Source of the DNA: Ignavibacteriales bacterium
Lineage (GTDB): Bacteria > Bacteroidota > Ignavibacteria > Ignavibacteriales > Ignavibacteriaceae
Length of the DNA stretch: 64,000 bases
Direction: 5' to 3'
Assembly (NCBI GenBank): GCA_020061465.1
Contig: JAGUYG010000027.1
Span: forward strand, 21,973 to 85,972
A program made the translations under genes and the position numbers. Of the stretch, positions 51,997-61,293 are shown one piece after another; position 1 is the stretch's first letter, and each line of letters starts with the position of its first letter. Under the pieces are notes generated by a model that saw only the letters and a list, made by a program, of their open reading frames with translations, had not been told where the DNA came from and ran no database searches.

Positions 51997-53796
51997 ATGT
52001 TTTTGAAATTGAATTACGTCGTGTCATTCTTAATTATTTTTTCTCTTAGCCTTTTAGTTCCGCTGCAATCGGGGTATGCTCAATTCGGTATGAAAAAGGA
52101 TCTTGTTAAGATTGAATCATACATCTCTTTTGATAAGGTTTATTCAGGAGGCGAATTCAAATTAGCCGTGATTACGAACATAGAAGAAACCTGGCATATA
52201 AATTCGAACAAACCGTATGAAGCTTTTCTAATTCCTACAGAAATTAGTTTAGAAGAGAATGAAAATTTTAAGCTGACAAAAATTATTTATCCTAAAGCTA
52301 AGGATTATAATTTTAGTTTTTCTGAAACTTCCTTATCTGTCTGGGAAGGAGAAATTTTATTCGGGGGATTGGTAAAGGTTGATAGGAAATTAAATCCAGG
52401 GAAATACAAGCTTGTAATAAATCTTAAATATCAGGCATGCAATGATAATACCTGCTTGCCGCCGACAAGCGTTAAAGATACGATTGAAATTGAAGTGGTT
52501 GATAATAAAACTTTAATTAAGGAAATCAATCATGATATTTTCAAACAGTTAGAGCTTGAATACACACCTGCTGGAAGCATAGAAGAATCTCAAATCGAAG
52601 GCGACCCCATCAGAAATGTACTTGAAAACAGCGGTTTATTTGTCGGACTGCTCTTAGTTTTTATCGGTGGGCTGGCGTTAAATCTTACTCCTTGTGTTTA
52701 TCCTTTAATCCCGATTACCGTGGGTTATTTTGGCGGGCAAAGTGAAGGAAGAACAAGTAAGTTGTTTTTAATGGGTCTTTTGTTTGTGGTGGGAATGGCA
52801 CTAACTTATTCTGTCATAGGAGTAATTACTGCATTAAGCGGGGCTGTGTTTGGAGCGCTTCTTCAAAACAATTTTATCATTCTTGTCATCGCAATGATAT
52901 TTTTTGTCCTCTCACTGAGCATGTTTGGAGTTTATGAATTTAAGCTGCCGGATTCCTGGGTTGCCAAAGCAGGCAGTGCGCGCAGCGGTTACTACGGCGC
53001 GTTCTTTATGGGTTTAACTATGGGGATTGTCGCGGCACCTTGCATCGGTCCCTTTGTTTTAGGTTTAGTCACTTATGTTGCGGCTAAAGGAGATCCTCTT
53101 TTTGGATTTTTAATGTTTTTTGTGCTTGCCATAGGATTAGGACTCCCCTATCTGCTTCTCGCTGTATTTTCAGGTAAGATTAAAAAGCTGCCAAGAGCAG
53201 GCGAGTGGATGGATGGAGTAAAACATATTTTTGGATTTGTTCTTATCGGAATGGCGCTTTACTTTCTCCTGCCGCTGTTACCGAAGGAATTTTCAGGCTA
53301 CATACTTCCCATCTATATGTTTTTAGTCGGGATATATTTGCTTTTTATCGAAAGATTAGGAAATAAGATTTTCAGTTATAATATGATTAAATCGATAGTA
53401 TCCGTAGTACTCATTATGATTAGCGTTTATGCTGTAATACCTTCCGGTTCAAAATCGATCGAGTGGATTACGTATTCCGAAGATGCTGTACCTGTGAATT
53501 TCGAGAACAGCAAAGGCATGATTATCGATTTTTATGCAGATTGGTGCATCCCGTGCAAAGAGCTTGATGCGTTAACTTTTTCGGATACTGATGTAATTGA
53601 GGCGTCTAAAAATTTTTATACATTTAAAGCCGACATGACAAAGTCATTATCACCAGAAGTTGAAGACCTAAGGCAGAAGTACAATATTCTTGGTGTACCT
53701 ACAGTTTTAATTATAAATGCTGAAGGTGTTGAAGTAACGAGGATAACGGGATTCGTTTCAGCTAAAGAGTTTTTGGAAGTTTTAAATAACATTTGA
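51997..53796 (+). CDS. dsbD: Thiol:disulfide interchange protein DsbD
   Basis: This 599-residue protein passes electrons from cytoplasmic thioredoxin to the periplasm. After a signal peptide, the N-terminal periplasmic domain has the Cys pair in KYQACNDNTCLPPTS. The membrane domain of about eight helices carries NLTPCVYPLIPI and AAPCIGPFVLG. The C-terminal thioredoxin domain has DWCIPCKELD. All six key cysteines are present. It starts 3 nt after nadE, and 506 nt of non-coding DNA follow. Confidence 0.94.
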   Translation: MFLKLNYVVSFLIIFSLSLLVPLQSGYAQFGMKKDLVKIESYISFDKVYSGGEFKLAVITNIEETWHINSNKPYEAFLIPTEISLEENENFKLTKIIYPKAKDYNFSFSETSLSVWEGEILFGGLVKVDRKLNPGKYKLVINLKYQACNDNTCLPPTSVKDTIEIEVVDNKTLIKEINHDIFKQLELEYTPAGSIEESQIEGDPIRNVLENSGLFVGLLLVFIGGLALNLTPCVYPLIPITVGYFGGQSEGRTSKLFLMGLLFVVGMALTYSVIGVITALSGAVFGALLQNNFIILVIAMIFFVLSLSMFGVYEFKLPDSWVAKAGSARSGYYGAFFMGLTMGIVAAPCIGPFVLGLVTYVAAKGDPLFGFLMFFVLAIGLGLPYLLLAVFSGKIKKLPRAGEWMDGVKHIFGFVLIGMALYFLLPLLPKEFSGYILPIYMFLVGIYLLFIERLGNKIFSYNMIKSIVSVVLIMISVYAVIPSGSKSIEWITYSEDAVPVNFENSKGMIIDFYADWCIPCKELDALTFSDTDVIEASKNFYTFKADMTKSLSPEVEDLRQKYNILGVPTVLIINAEGVEVTRITGFVSAKEFLEVLNNI

Positions 53797-54302
53797 GAAT
53801 TTGGCGAGGATTATACTTATCGAAATATCAGTATCCAGATAGAGTTAAGTTAATGTAAGATAGTACTGCAATTTTGGGGTAATATTCATTTTCCAACCGC
53901 CGCTGCTTCTGTAGTTCAATTTCTTCTTTCTAAACAGAGAAATTATATTTTCAAAGTTGAGAATTATAAATGCTAAATTATTCCGCCATTAGCTTATCTA
54001 TTAACGAATAGTTTTCTTATGCGCTTTGAATCAATTCAGAAATATTTCTTTTTTAATTGTTCAATTGTGATTTCGGAATAAATTCAAAACTTTATCGTAC
54101 GAATACGACAGTTAGTTGACCGTCCATTAAATATCTGCATTGAGCACTTCAATTAAACTCCTAATGGCACGGTTTATGGAACTGAAGAACGGCTAATATT
54201 TCAATCGTTGTATATTTATTCAGCAGATAAAATTTTAATAAAATAGAAACTAAAAATCACACTCCAATCAACGAATCAATAAATAATTTATTCAGGGAAA
54301 AA
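53797..54302. other. 506-nt non-coding gap before the first korAB operon
   Basis: No gene, tRNA or clear terminator was seen. The stretch is AT-rich with only very short open frames and should contain the promoter of korA. I see no resemblance to the leader of the second korAB copy. Confidence 0.5.
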
Positions 54303-56153
54303 ATGCTTAAAGAGAAAGAAGTTAAGAATCTGGCTGAAGTTACGGTCAGGTTCGCAGGCGATTCTGGGGACGGTATGCAGCTTACCGGCAGTCAATTTAG
54401 CGATACTACCGCTGCAGTAGGGAATGATTTAAGTACCCTGCCGGATTATCCGGCAGAAATTCGCGCACCTTCAGGAACCATTTATGGTGTAAGCGGATTT
54501 CAGCTCCACTTCAGCAGCACGGATATTCATACACCGGGTGATCGACCGGATGTTTTAGTCGCAATGAATCCTGCTGCATTAAAGAAAAATCTTGATGAGC
54601 TTAAACCGGGCGGCATTATCATTGTAAATACAGATGCTTTTGATTCAAAGAATTTAAAATTAGCTAAGTACGAATCCAATCCTTTAGAAGACGGAAGCAT
54701 AAAGGGCTATGAAGTATATCAAGTACCGGTTGCTTCATTAACATCTAAAGCGTTGGAAGATACTTCTCTCTCTCAAAAAGAAATTTCAAGATGCAAAAAC
54801 TTTTTTGCTCTCGGTTTAATGTATTGGTTATTCAATAGACCTTTAGAACCAACGTTACATTGGATTCAAGTTAAATTTAGAGATACTCCCGAATTTATAG
54901 ATGCTAACACAAAGGCACTGAATGCCGGTTACAATTTCGGCGAAATGACAGAAGTGTTTACAACAAGATTCACAGTAGCGCCGGCTAAGCTGCCTAAAGG
55001 GATTTATCGATCTATATCGGGTAATGAAGCAACGGCACTAGGATTCCTTGCTGCTTCAGTAAAAAGTGGTTTACCATTGTTTCTTGGTTCTTATCCTATA
55101 ACTCCTGCGTCTGAAATTCTCCAATATCTAAGTTACTACAAGAACTTCGGCGTCAAAACATTTCAAGCCGAAGATGAAATTGCCGGCGTTACCGCTGCAA
55201 TCGGTGCTGCATTTGCCGGAAATCTCGCTATAACGAATACAAGTGGTCCGGGATTAGCATTGAAGACCGAAGGAATCGGGCTTGCGGTAATGACTGAGCT
55301 TCCTTTAGTTATAATAAATGTTCAGAGGGGCGGACCGAGTACGGGATTACCGACTAAAACCGAACAGGCAGATCTTTTGCAGTCAATTTATGGACGGCAT
55401 GGAGAATCCCCGGTACCGGTTTTAGCAGCAGCTACTCCAAGCGATTGTTTCTATATGGCAATTGAAGCCTCGCGTATCGCTTTAAAATATATGACGCCGG
55501 TTATTTTACTTACCGATGGGTATCTTGCCAACGGATCAGAACCCTGGAAAATTCCTCATGTAAATGAATTACCGGATATTTCAGTGAAATATTGGACTCA
55601 AAAAGAAGGGTTTGCACCATATAACCGTGATGAAAATCTTTCCAGACCTTGGGCAATTCCCGGCACTCCCGGTTTAGAGCACAGAATCGGCGGACTCGAA
55701 AAAGCCAACATTACCGGCAATGTTAGCTACGATCCGGATAATCACCATAATATGGTTAAGTTAAGAGATCAAAAAGTAAAAGGAATCGTAAAAGATATTC
55801 CCGATTTAGAAGTAGACGGAGATCAGGAAGGCGATTTGTTGGTACTTGGCTGGGGTGGAACCTATGGCGCAATCACTGAATCTGTCATCAAAGTTAGAGA
55901 GGAAGGATACAGAGTCTCTCAGGCTCATCTAAAATATTTAAATCCATTTCCTAAAAATACAGGCGAAGTGCTAACGAGATTTAATAATATCCTTATTCCT
56001 GAGATTAATCTGGGACAGCTAAGTAAAATTATCCGGAGTGAATTTTTAACGCCCGTAATCCAACTGAATATTGTAAGAGGACTCCCGTTCAGAACATCAG
56101 ATATTCAAAACAAAATAAAAGAAATTTTAGGAGGAAAGAATAATGGCAGATAA
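54303..56153 (+). CDS. korA: 2-oxoglutarate:ferredoxin oxidoreductase, gamma-alpha fusion subunit (copy 1)
   Basis: This 616-residue subunit fuses the gamma domain (VTVRFAGDSGDGMQLTGSQF, about residues 10-190) to the alpha/pyrimidine-binding domain (GSYPITPASEIL, FQAEDEIAGVTAAIGAAFAG, NTSGPGLALKTEGIGLAV, QRGGPSTGLPTKTEQADLL). This arrangement is typical of two-subunit 2-oxoacid:ferredoxin oxidoreductases of the KorAB type. It interconverts 2-oxoglutarate with succinyl-CoA and CO2 using ferredoxin, in the oxidative or reductive TCA cycle. It overlaps korB by 11 nt. 2-oxoacid specificity is inferred from family resemblance. Confidence 0.93.
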   Translation: MLKEKEVKNLAEVTVRFAGDSGDGMQLTGSQFSDTTAAVGNDLSTLPDYPAEIRAPSGTIYGVSGFQLHFSSTDIHTPGDRPDVLVAMNPAALKKNLDELKPGGIIIVNTDAFDSKNLKLAKYESNPLEDGSIKGYEVYQVPVASLTSKALEDTSLSQKEISRCKNFFALGLMYWLFNRPLEPTLHWIQVKFRDTPEFIDANTKALNAGYNFGEMTEVFTTRFTVAPAKLPKGIYRSISGNEATALGFLAASVKSGLPLFLGSYPITPASEILQYLSYYKNFGVKTFQAEDEIAGVTAAIGAAFAGNLAITNTSGPGLALKTEGIGLAVMTELPLVIINVQRGGPSTGLPTKTEQADLLQSIYGRHGESPVPVLAAATPSDCFYMAIEASRIALKYMTPVILLTDGYLANGSEPWKIPHVNELPDISVKYWTQKEGFAPYNRDENLSRPWAIPGTPGLEHRIGGLEKANITGNVSYDPDNHHNMVKLRDQKVKGIVKDIPDLEVDGDQEGDLLVLGWGGTYGAITESVIKVREEGYRVSQAHLKYLNPFPKNTGEVLTRFNNILIPEINLGQLSKIIRSEFLTPVIQLNIVRGLPFRTSDIQNKIKEILGGKNNGR

Positions 56154-57180
56154 GGTTGAAGCTAAAGAAGTAAAATTAACCGCAAAAGATTTTGCAAGCG
56201 ATCAGGATGTAAGATGGTGCCCGGGCTGCGGTGATTATTCTGTCCTTGCTCAAGTTCAAAGATCATTCCCCGATCTTGTCGGAATTAAAAAAGAGGATAT
56301 CGTTTGGGTCTCCGGTATCGGATGCTCCTCACGTTTTCCATATTACATGAACACTTACGGTTTTCATGGAATACATGGAAGAGCTGCGGCTATTGCAACC
56401 GGAGTAAAATTAGCCAATCCTAAACTATCCGTTTGGGTTGCAACAGGCGACGGTGATCTGTTAAGCATCGGAGGAAATCACTTTATACATGCCTGCCGTA
56501 AAAATGTTGATTTGAAGATACTGCTCTTCAATAATAGAATTTATGGATTGACCAAAGGACAATACTCTCCAACTTCCGAACAAGGAAAAATTACCAAAAC
56601 TACTCCGTACGGCAGTGTTGATTATCCATTCCGGGCTATCTCTTTAGCGCTTGGTTCTCGAGCTACCTTTATTGCACGTACTCTCGATCGGGATGTAAAA
56701 CACCTGCAAGCAATGATTAAACGTGCGGCTGAACATAAAGGACTTGCCTTTGTGGAAATATATCAAAACTGCGTAATCTACAACGACGGTGCCTTTGATA
56801 TCTATACCAACAAAGAAACGAAAGACGATCACACTCTTTATCTTCAGCATGCTAAGCCAATGTTGTTCGGCAAGAATAAAGAGAAGGGGATTAAGCTGGA
56901 CGGAACAAAACTAAAAGTTATTAATATCAACGAATCGGATAATTCCATAAATGATGTTTTAGTTCACGATGAATTTGATGAGAGTCCTCTATATGCAACA
57001 CTGCTTGCTTTCATGGCTGAAAATTCAGATTTACCGACTCCTGTGGGTGTATTCCGTCAAGTGTTCAGACTGACCTATGATGAAGGTGTTGAAAACCAGA
57101 TTGCTCACATTAAAGCTAAAAAGGGCGAAGGAGATTTAGAGAAATTTTTGTTTAGTGCCAACACCTGGGAAGTAAATTAA
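56143..57180 (+). CDS. korB: 2-oxoglutarate:ferredoxin oxidoreductase, beta subunit (copy 1)
   Basis: This 345-residue thiamine-diphosphate subunit has RWCPGCGDYSVLAQ (Fe-S Cys), GIGCSSRFPYYM (Fe-S Cys), the ThDP/Mg motif ATGDGDLLSIGGNHF with LLFNNRIYGLTKGQYSPTS, and a later Cys in YQNCVIYND. AGGAGG lies just upstream of ATG 56143. It pairs with the overlapping korA. A strong terminator follows at 57203. Confidence 0.94.
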   Translation: MADKVEAKEVKLTAKDFASDQDVRWCPGCGDYSVLAQVQRSFPDLVGIKKEDIVWVSGIGCSSRFPYYMNTYGFHGIHGRAAAIATGVKLANPKLSVWVATGDGDLLSIGGNHFIHACRKNVDLKILLFNNRIYGLTKGQYSPTSEQGKITKTTPYGSVDYPFRAISLALGSRATFIARTLDRDVKHLQAMIKRAAEHKGLAFVEIYQNCVIYNDGAFDIYTNKETKDDHTLYLQHAKPMLFGKNKEKGIKLDGTKLKVININESDNSINDVLVHDEFDESPLYATLLAFMAENSDLPTPVGVFRQVFRLTYDEGVENQIAHIKAKKGEGDLEKFLFSANTWEVN

Positions 57181-57202
57181 TTTTTCACACCGTTTTTTGC
57201 TC

Positions 57203-57250
57203 AAGGCTGTCTGTCAATAATCTTACTGTTCCGATAGACAGCCTTTCTTC
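57203..57250 (+). terminator. Intrinsic terminator of the first korAB operon
   Basis: AAGGCTGTCT (57203-57212) pairs perfectly with AGACAGCCTT (57236-57245), with a 23-nt loop and a T-rich tail (TTCTTCCTTTT). Confidence 0.85.
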
Positions 57251-57386
57251 CTTTTAAATCACTGCTGTCCAATATAAATTTGAAATAGTGAAAAAGGTTC
57301 TCTTTTAATCTATATTCGATAAGTCTTTCTCTTAACTGAATTCAATCCCTCAGTTTAATATAGAATCAACTTCCTTTTAGCTTTGT

Positions 57387-57772
57387 AACTCACCTTACGC
57401 AGAAGCTACAATATTTTTTTGGGGGTATAGCAAGAAAATTTTGAGCATTGCTATACCATGATCTAAAGAGTGTTTTACGTAAGAAAAACTTTACTACATA
57501 ATATCAAACTTGGTTGTCAATTTCCGTCTGCTTTAGTTTACCTGCTGAGGGCAGGCTGACGGTATAAGTGTAGTTAAGTAAAAGTTGGGCTTTAGCCCCA
57601 TATATGCGCTCTGATTGTAGTTATCGGTATGATTTCTCTGGAAAAGCCGACATGCTCGTGGCTTTTCAAAATCCGTCGGTTAAAACCGACGGCAATTTAT
57701 TTATTATCAGAGTTTTGCAACAGAGTCAGAAGGTTATGGCAACCGAACATGTGAATTTGCGTAAGGTGAGTT
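57387..57772. repeat. 386-bp MITE-like element with 15-bp perfect terminal inverted repeats
   Basis: AACTCACCTTACGCA (57387-57401) is the exact reverse complement of 57758-57772. Two perfect hairpins lie inside: GGTATAGCAA/TTGCTATACC (57424-57457) and CCGTCGGTT/AACCGACGG (57673-57692). No coding frame of note and no clear target-site duplication. The rest of the 1.1-kb gap (57181-58277) shows only the terminator and the presumed promoter of the second korAB copy. Confidence 0.75.
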
Positions 57773-58277
57773 TATAAAATAAGCTAATCAATTGGATCCT
57801 TGGATAAGGTTTGAGTAATTTTATTGCTGCTTTTTGTTACTAAGGTTTTTGATTTTCAATAGGAGTCATCAGACAACCGTGATCATATATTACCGGAAAA
57901 AAAGTTTAACGGAAATTCTCTTTATATTTCTTAAAACCTTAGTAATAATCACTATCCTAGTAAACTATTCACCTTATTACCTTATTTTTTGCGATAAAAT
58001 TATTTTGGACAAATATGATCTAAATTATCCATTCATATTCAACCACAATTTGCAATTGACAATAATTTATCGCTTGTTTAATTTAGATTAAGTTAAAATA
58101 AGATTAAAATACATTTCTAATGAAATCAAGTAAATTATTTTTTCACGATTCAAAAATACTTTCTACCCTGCTATTAAACAGACATTTGTTTCTGCACCAT
58201 TCGAATATACATCCGCTCAGCAACTTGCTATTTAGAAATACACCATAATATTAATTACGAAACAACAAAACAATAAA

Positions 58278-60125
58278 ATGGAAAAAACTACTTTAGATTT
58301 AAATTCTGTTACCGTTAGATTTGCCGGCGATTCAGGCGATGGAATGCAATTAACAGGTTCTCAATTTACAAATACCACAGCTTTAGTAGGTAACGATCTG
58401 AGTACACTTCCTGACTTCCCGGCAGAGATTCGGGCGCCTGCCGGGACTACCTACGGAGTTAGCGGGTTTCAGCTTCACTTCAGCAGCGAAGATATTCATA
58501 CACCCGGCGATTCCCCAGATCTATTGGTTGCAATGAATCCTGCCGCATTAAAAGTCAATCTGCACGATCTAAAACCGGGTGCCACAATCATCGTTAACAC
58601 AAACTCATTCGACGCAAAAAATCTTAGGTTAGCGGAATATAATACTAATCCGCTTGAGGATGGCAGTCTGCAAGGATTTAACGTTGTCCATGTTCCTCTT
58701 ACGCAGTTAACTTCTATTGCTTTGGAGAATAGCGGATTATCTGCCAAAGAAATTGCACGTTCAAAAAATTTCTTTGCATTAGGGATGATGTATTGGCTTT
58801 ACAGCAGACCTATTGAGCTAACACTTAAATGGGTTGAAGCAAAATTTAAAGATCATCCTCAGCTTGCTGCTGCAAATGAAAAAGCTCTTAAATCGGGATA
58901 TTATTTTGGAGAGAATACTGAATTATTTACCACTCGCTATCAGGTTAAACCTGCAAAGCTTCAAAAAGGAATTTACAGAAACATATCCGGGAATGAGGCG
59001 TTAGCGTTGGGTTTCATTACTGCTTCCGTAAAAAGCGGGCTTCCTTTATTTCTCGGTTCCTATCCTATTACTCCTGCGTCCGATATACTTCACGAACTAA
59101 GCAAACATAAGAACTTTGGGGTAATTACATTTCAGGCTGAAGATGAAATAGCTGCAGTTTCGGCGGCAATAGGAGCGGCTTTTTCAGGTGCTTTAGCTAT
59201 AACCACGACAAGCGGACCGGGATTAGCGTTAAAAACTGAAGCAATAGGTTTGGCTGTAATGACCGAACTGCCGATCGTAATTATCGATGTTCAACGAGGA
59301 GGACCGAGCACGGGACTTCCTACAAAAACAGAACAATCAGATTTGATGCAAGCTATGTACGGTAGAAACGGTGAGGCTCCGATAGCAGTAATTGCCGCAT
59401 CCTCTCCTGCCGATTGTTTCGAAGTAGCATTAGAAGCTTCTAGAATAGCCATAAAATACATGCTGCCGGTTATGTTTCTATCGGATGGCTATATAGCAAA
59501 CGGTTCCGAGCCGTGGAAAATTCCAGAACCGGATGATATTCCGAAAATTGAAGTTAATTTTCGATACGCCGAGGAAGATTTTCAACCTTACAAAAGAAAC
59601 GAAAATTTAGTAAGACCATGGGCACTGCCAGGTACTCCAGGACTTATGCATCGAATTGGCGGACTTGAAAAGGCAAACATTACAGGTAATGTAAGCTATG
59701 ATCCCGAGAACCACGAATTTATGGTTAGATTAAGAGCACAAAAAGTAAAGAATATAGAAAATGATATTCCTCCGCTAAAGATTATAGGTGATGAGGATGC
59801 CGATCTTCTTGTTGTTGGCTGGGGAGGAACTTATGGAGCAATTACTGAAGCTCTTGAGAATGTAAGAAGGACAGGAAAAAAAGCCGCACAGGTTCATTTT
59901 AGATATTTAAATCCTTTTCCTAAAAATACCGGACAAATACTCAAAAAATATAAACGAATTCTTTGTCCCGAATTAAATATGGGACAGCTTTCAAAAATAT
60001 TAACGAGCGAATTTAACGTTGTTATTGAGTCGTTCACTAAAATTCAAGGGCTGCCATTTAAAACATCGGAGCTAATGGAACGCATCGAAAAGATTTTGGG
60101 AGAAAAAAACAATGGAAGAAAATAA
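58278..60125 (+). CDS. korA: 2-oxoglutarate:ferredoxin oxidoreductase, gamma-alpha fusion subunit (copy 2)
   Basis: This 615-residue paralogue of the copy at 54303 aligns along its whole length: SVTVRFAGDSGDGMQLTGSQF, GSYPITPASDILHE, QAEDEIAAVSAAIGAAFSG and QRGGPSTGLPTKTEQSDLMQ. All motif positions are intact, so both copies should be active. Differences concentrate in surface-like stretches and the inter-domain region. It overlaps its korB partner by 14 nt. It may have different oxidation/carboxylation bias, ferredoxin partner or expression (inference). Confidence 0.92.
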   Translation: MEKTTLDLNSVTVRFAGDSGDGMQLTGSQFTNTTALVGNDLSTLPDFPAEIRAPAGTTYGVSGFQLHFSSEDIHTPGDSPDLLVAMNPAALKVNLHDLKPGATIIVNTNSFDAKNLRLAEYNTNPLEDGSLQGFNVVHVPLTQLTSIALENSGLSAKEIARSKNFFALGMMYWLYSRPIELTLKWVEAKFKDHPQLAAANEKALKSGYYFGENTELFTTRYQVKPAKLQKGIYRNISGNEALALGFITASVKSGLPLFLGSYPITPASDILHELSKHKNFGVITFQAEDEIAAVSAAIGAAFSGALAITTTSGPGLALKTEAIGLAVMTELPIVIIDVQRGGPSTGLPTKTEQSDLMQAMYGRNGEAPIAVIAASSPADCFEVALEASRIAIKYMLPVMFLSDGYIANGSEPWKIPEPDDIPKIEVNFRYAEEDFQPYKRNENLVRPWALPGTPGLMHRIGGLEKANITGNVSYDPENHEFMVRLRAQKVKNIENDIPPLKIIGDEDADLLVVGWGGTYGAITEALENVRRTGKKAAQVHFRYLNPFPKNTGQILKKYKRILCPELNMGQLSKILTSEFNVVIESFTKIQGLPFKTSELMERIEKILGEKNNGRK

Positions 60126-61158
60126 AAGTAACACACAAGGAGAAATTAAATATACAGCAAAAGATTTTGCTTCATCTCAGGATGTTCGTTGGTGTCCGGG
60201 TTGTGGAGATTATTCAATATTAGCACAAATGCAGCGTGTATCCCCCGACCTCGGGATAAAGATACAAGATTTTGTGTGGGTTTCAGGAATTGGTTGTGCA
60301 TCAAGATTTCCTTACTACATGAATACATACGGATTTCATGGTATTCACGGCAGAGCACCCGCTATTGCAAGCGGTGTGAAAATTACAAAACCTAATTTAT
60401 CTGTGTGGGTCGCATCCGGTGACGGAGATCTTCTTAGTATTGGCGGAAATCATTTCATTCATGCTTGCAGAAGAAATATCGACCTTAAAATCCTTCTCTT
60501 CAATAATAGAATTTATGGGCTTACGAAGGGACAATATTCACCAACATCGGAAAAAGGGAAGAGAACGAAAAGCACTCCTTTCGGAAGTGTTGATTATCCT
60601 TTTAATCCCCTTAGCCTGGCGGTAGGGTCCGGTGCTACGTTTATCGCACGTTCACTTGACCGCGATGCAAAGCATCTCAAAGAAATGATGACACGAGCGG
60701 GTAAGCATAAAGGAACTGCTTTTATTGAAGTATATCAGAACTGTAATATCTTTAATGATGGAGCCTTTGAATTGCTTACTGAAAAAGAGACCAAATCCGA
60801 TAATGTTTTAGTGCTTGAACATGGAAAACCGATGATCTTCGGGAAGAATAATGATAAAGGAATCAAATTGGACGGGCTAACTCCGACAATAGTAAATTTA
60901 TCGGATGACGGTTATTCAGTTAATGATTTATGGGTCCACGATGAGTTTGATAAAGACACATTCAGAGCACACATCATCTCAAAGTTTACCGAGCTTGAAG
61001 GATTTCCAACTCCTATTGGTGTTCTTCGTCAAGAGTTAAAGTCTACTTATGAAGAAGACCTGCATCAACAAATCAAACAGATAAAAGAGTTAAAAGGGGA
61101 AGGCGATTTAAGAAAGCTTCTTTTCAGTGGTAGTATATGGGAAGTGAACGGAAATTAA
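60112..61158 (+). CDS. korB: 2-oxoglutarate:ferredoxin oxidoreductase, beta subunit (copy 2)
   Basis: This 348-residue paralogue of the copy at 56143 retains RWCPGCGDYSILAQ, GIGCASRFPYYMNTYGFHG, ASGDGDLLSIGGNHF, LLFNNRIYGLTKGQYSPTS and YQNCNIFND. Both copies end in a similar way (FSGSIWEVNGN here, FSANTWEVN in copy 1). It completes the second korAB operon, which stands 1.1 kb from the first. Confidence 0.93.
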   Translation: MEENKSNTQGEIKYTAKDFASSQDVRWCPGCGDYSILAQMQRVSPDLGIKIQDFVWVSGIGCASRFPYYMNTYGFHGIHGRAPAIASGVKITKPNLSVWVASGDGDLLSIGGNHFIHACRRNIDLKILLFNNRIYGLTKGQYSPTSEKGKRTKSTPFGSVDYPFNPLSLAVGSGATFIARSLDRDAKHLKEMMTRAGKHKGTAFIEVYQNCNIFNDGAFELLTEKETKSDNVLVLEHGKPMIFGKNNDKGIKLDGLTPTIVNLSDDGYSVNDLWVHDEFDKDTFRAHIISKFTELEGFPTPIGVLRQELKSTYEEDLHQQIKQIKELKGEGDLRKLLFSGSIWEVNGN

Positions 61159-61248
61159 AAGTTTATTTTTGTTTATTACCGGGCTTATAAATACTTTCTC
61201 AAAGAATTGTACTCTTACAATTTTTTCATATTTTTACACTTCAGATAG

Positions 61249-61278
61249 AGGGCTTGATTGTTCGAGCCCTTTCTTTTT
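61249..61278 (+). terminator. Intrinsic terminator of the second korAB operon
   Basis: AGGGCT (61249-61254) pairs with AGCCCT (61265-61270), with a 10-nt loop and the tail TTCTTTTT. An in-frame TTG at 61258 of the next gene lies in the loop, arguing for the ATG at 61294 as its start. Confidence 0.75.
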
Positions 61279-61293
61279 AATGATCGGATTAAT

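Noticed and set aside
57387..57772. Riboswitch or leader RNA for the second korAB operon
   Set aside because: The hairpins lie inside an inverted-repeat element more than 500 nt before the gene, and no known riboswitch core was recognisable.
57834..58091. 85-codon open frame in the gap between the two korAB operons
   Set aside because: Composition is that of AT-rich non-coding DNA, the start is TTG with no ribosome site, and no family pattern is visible.
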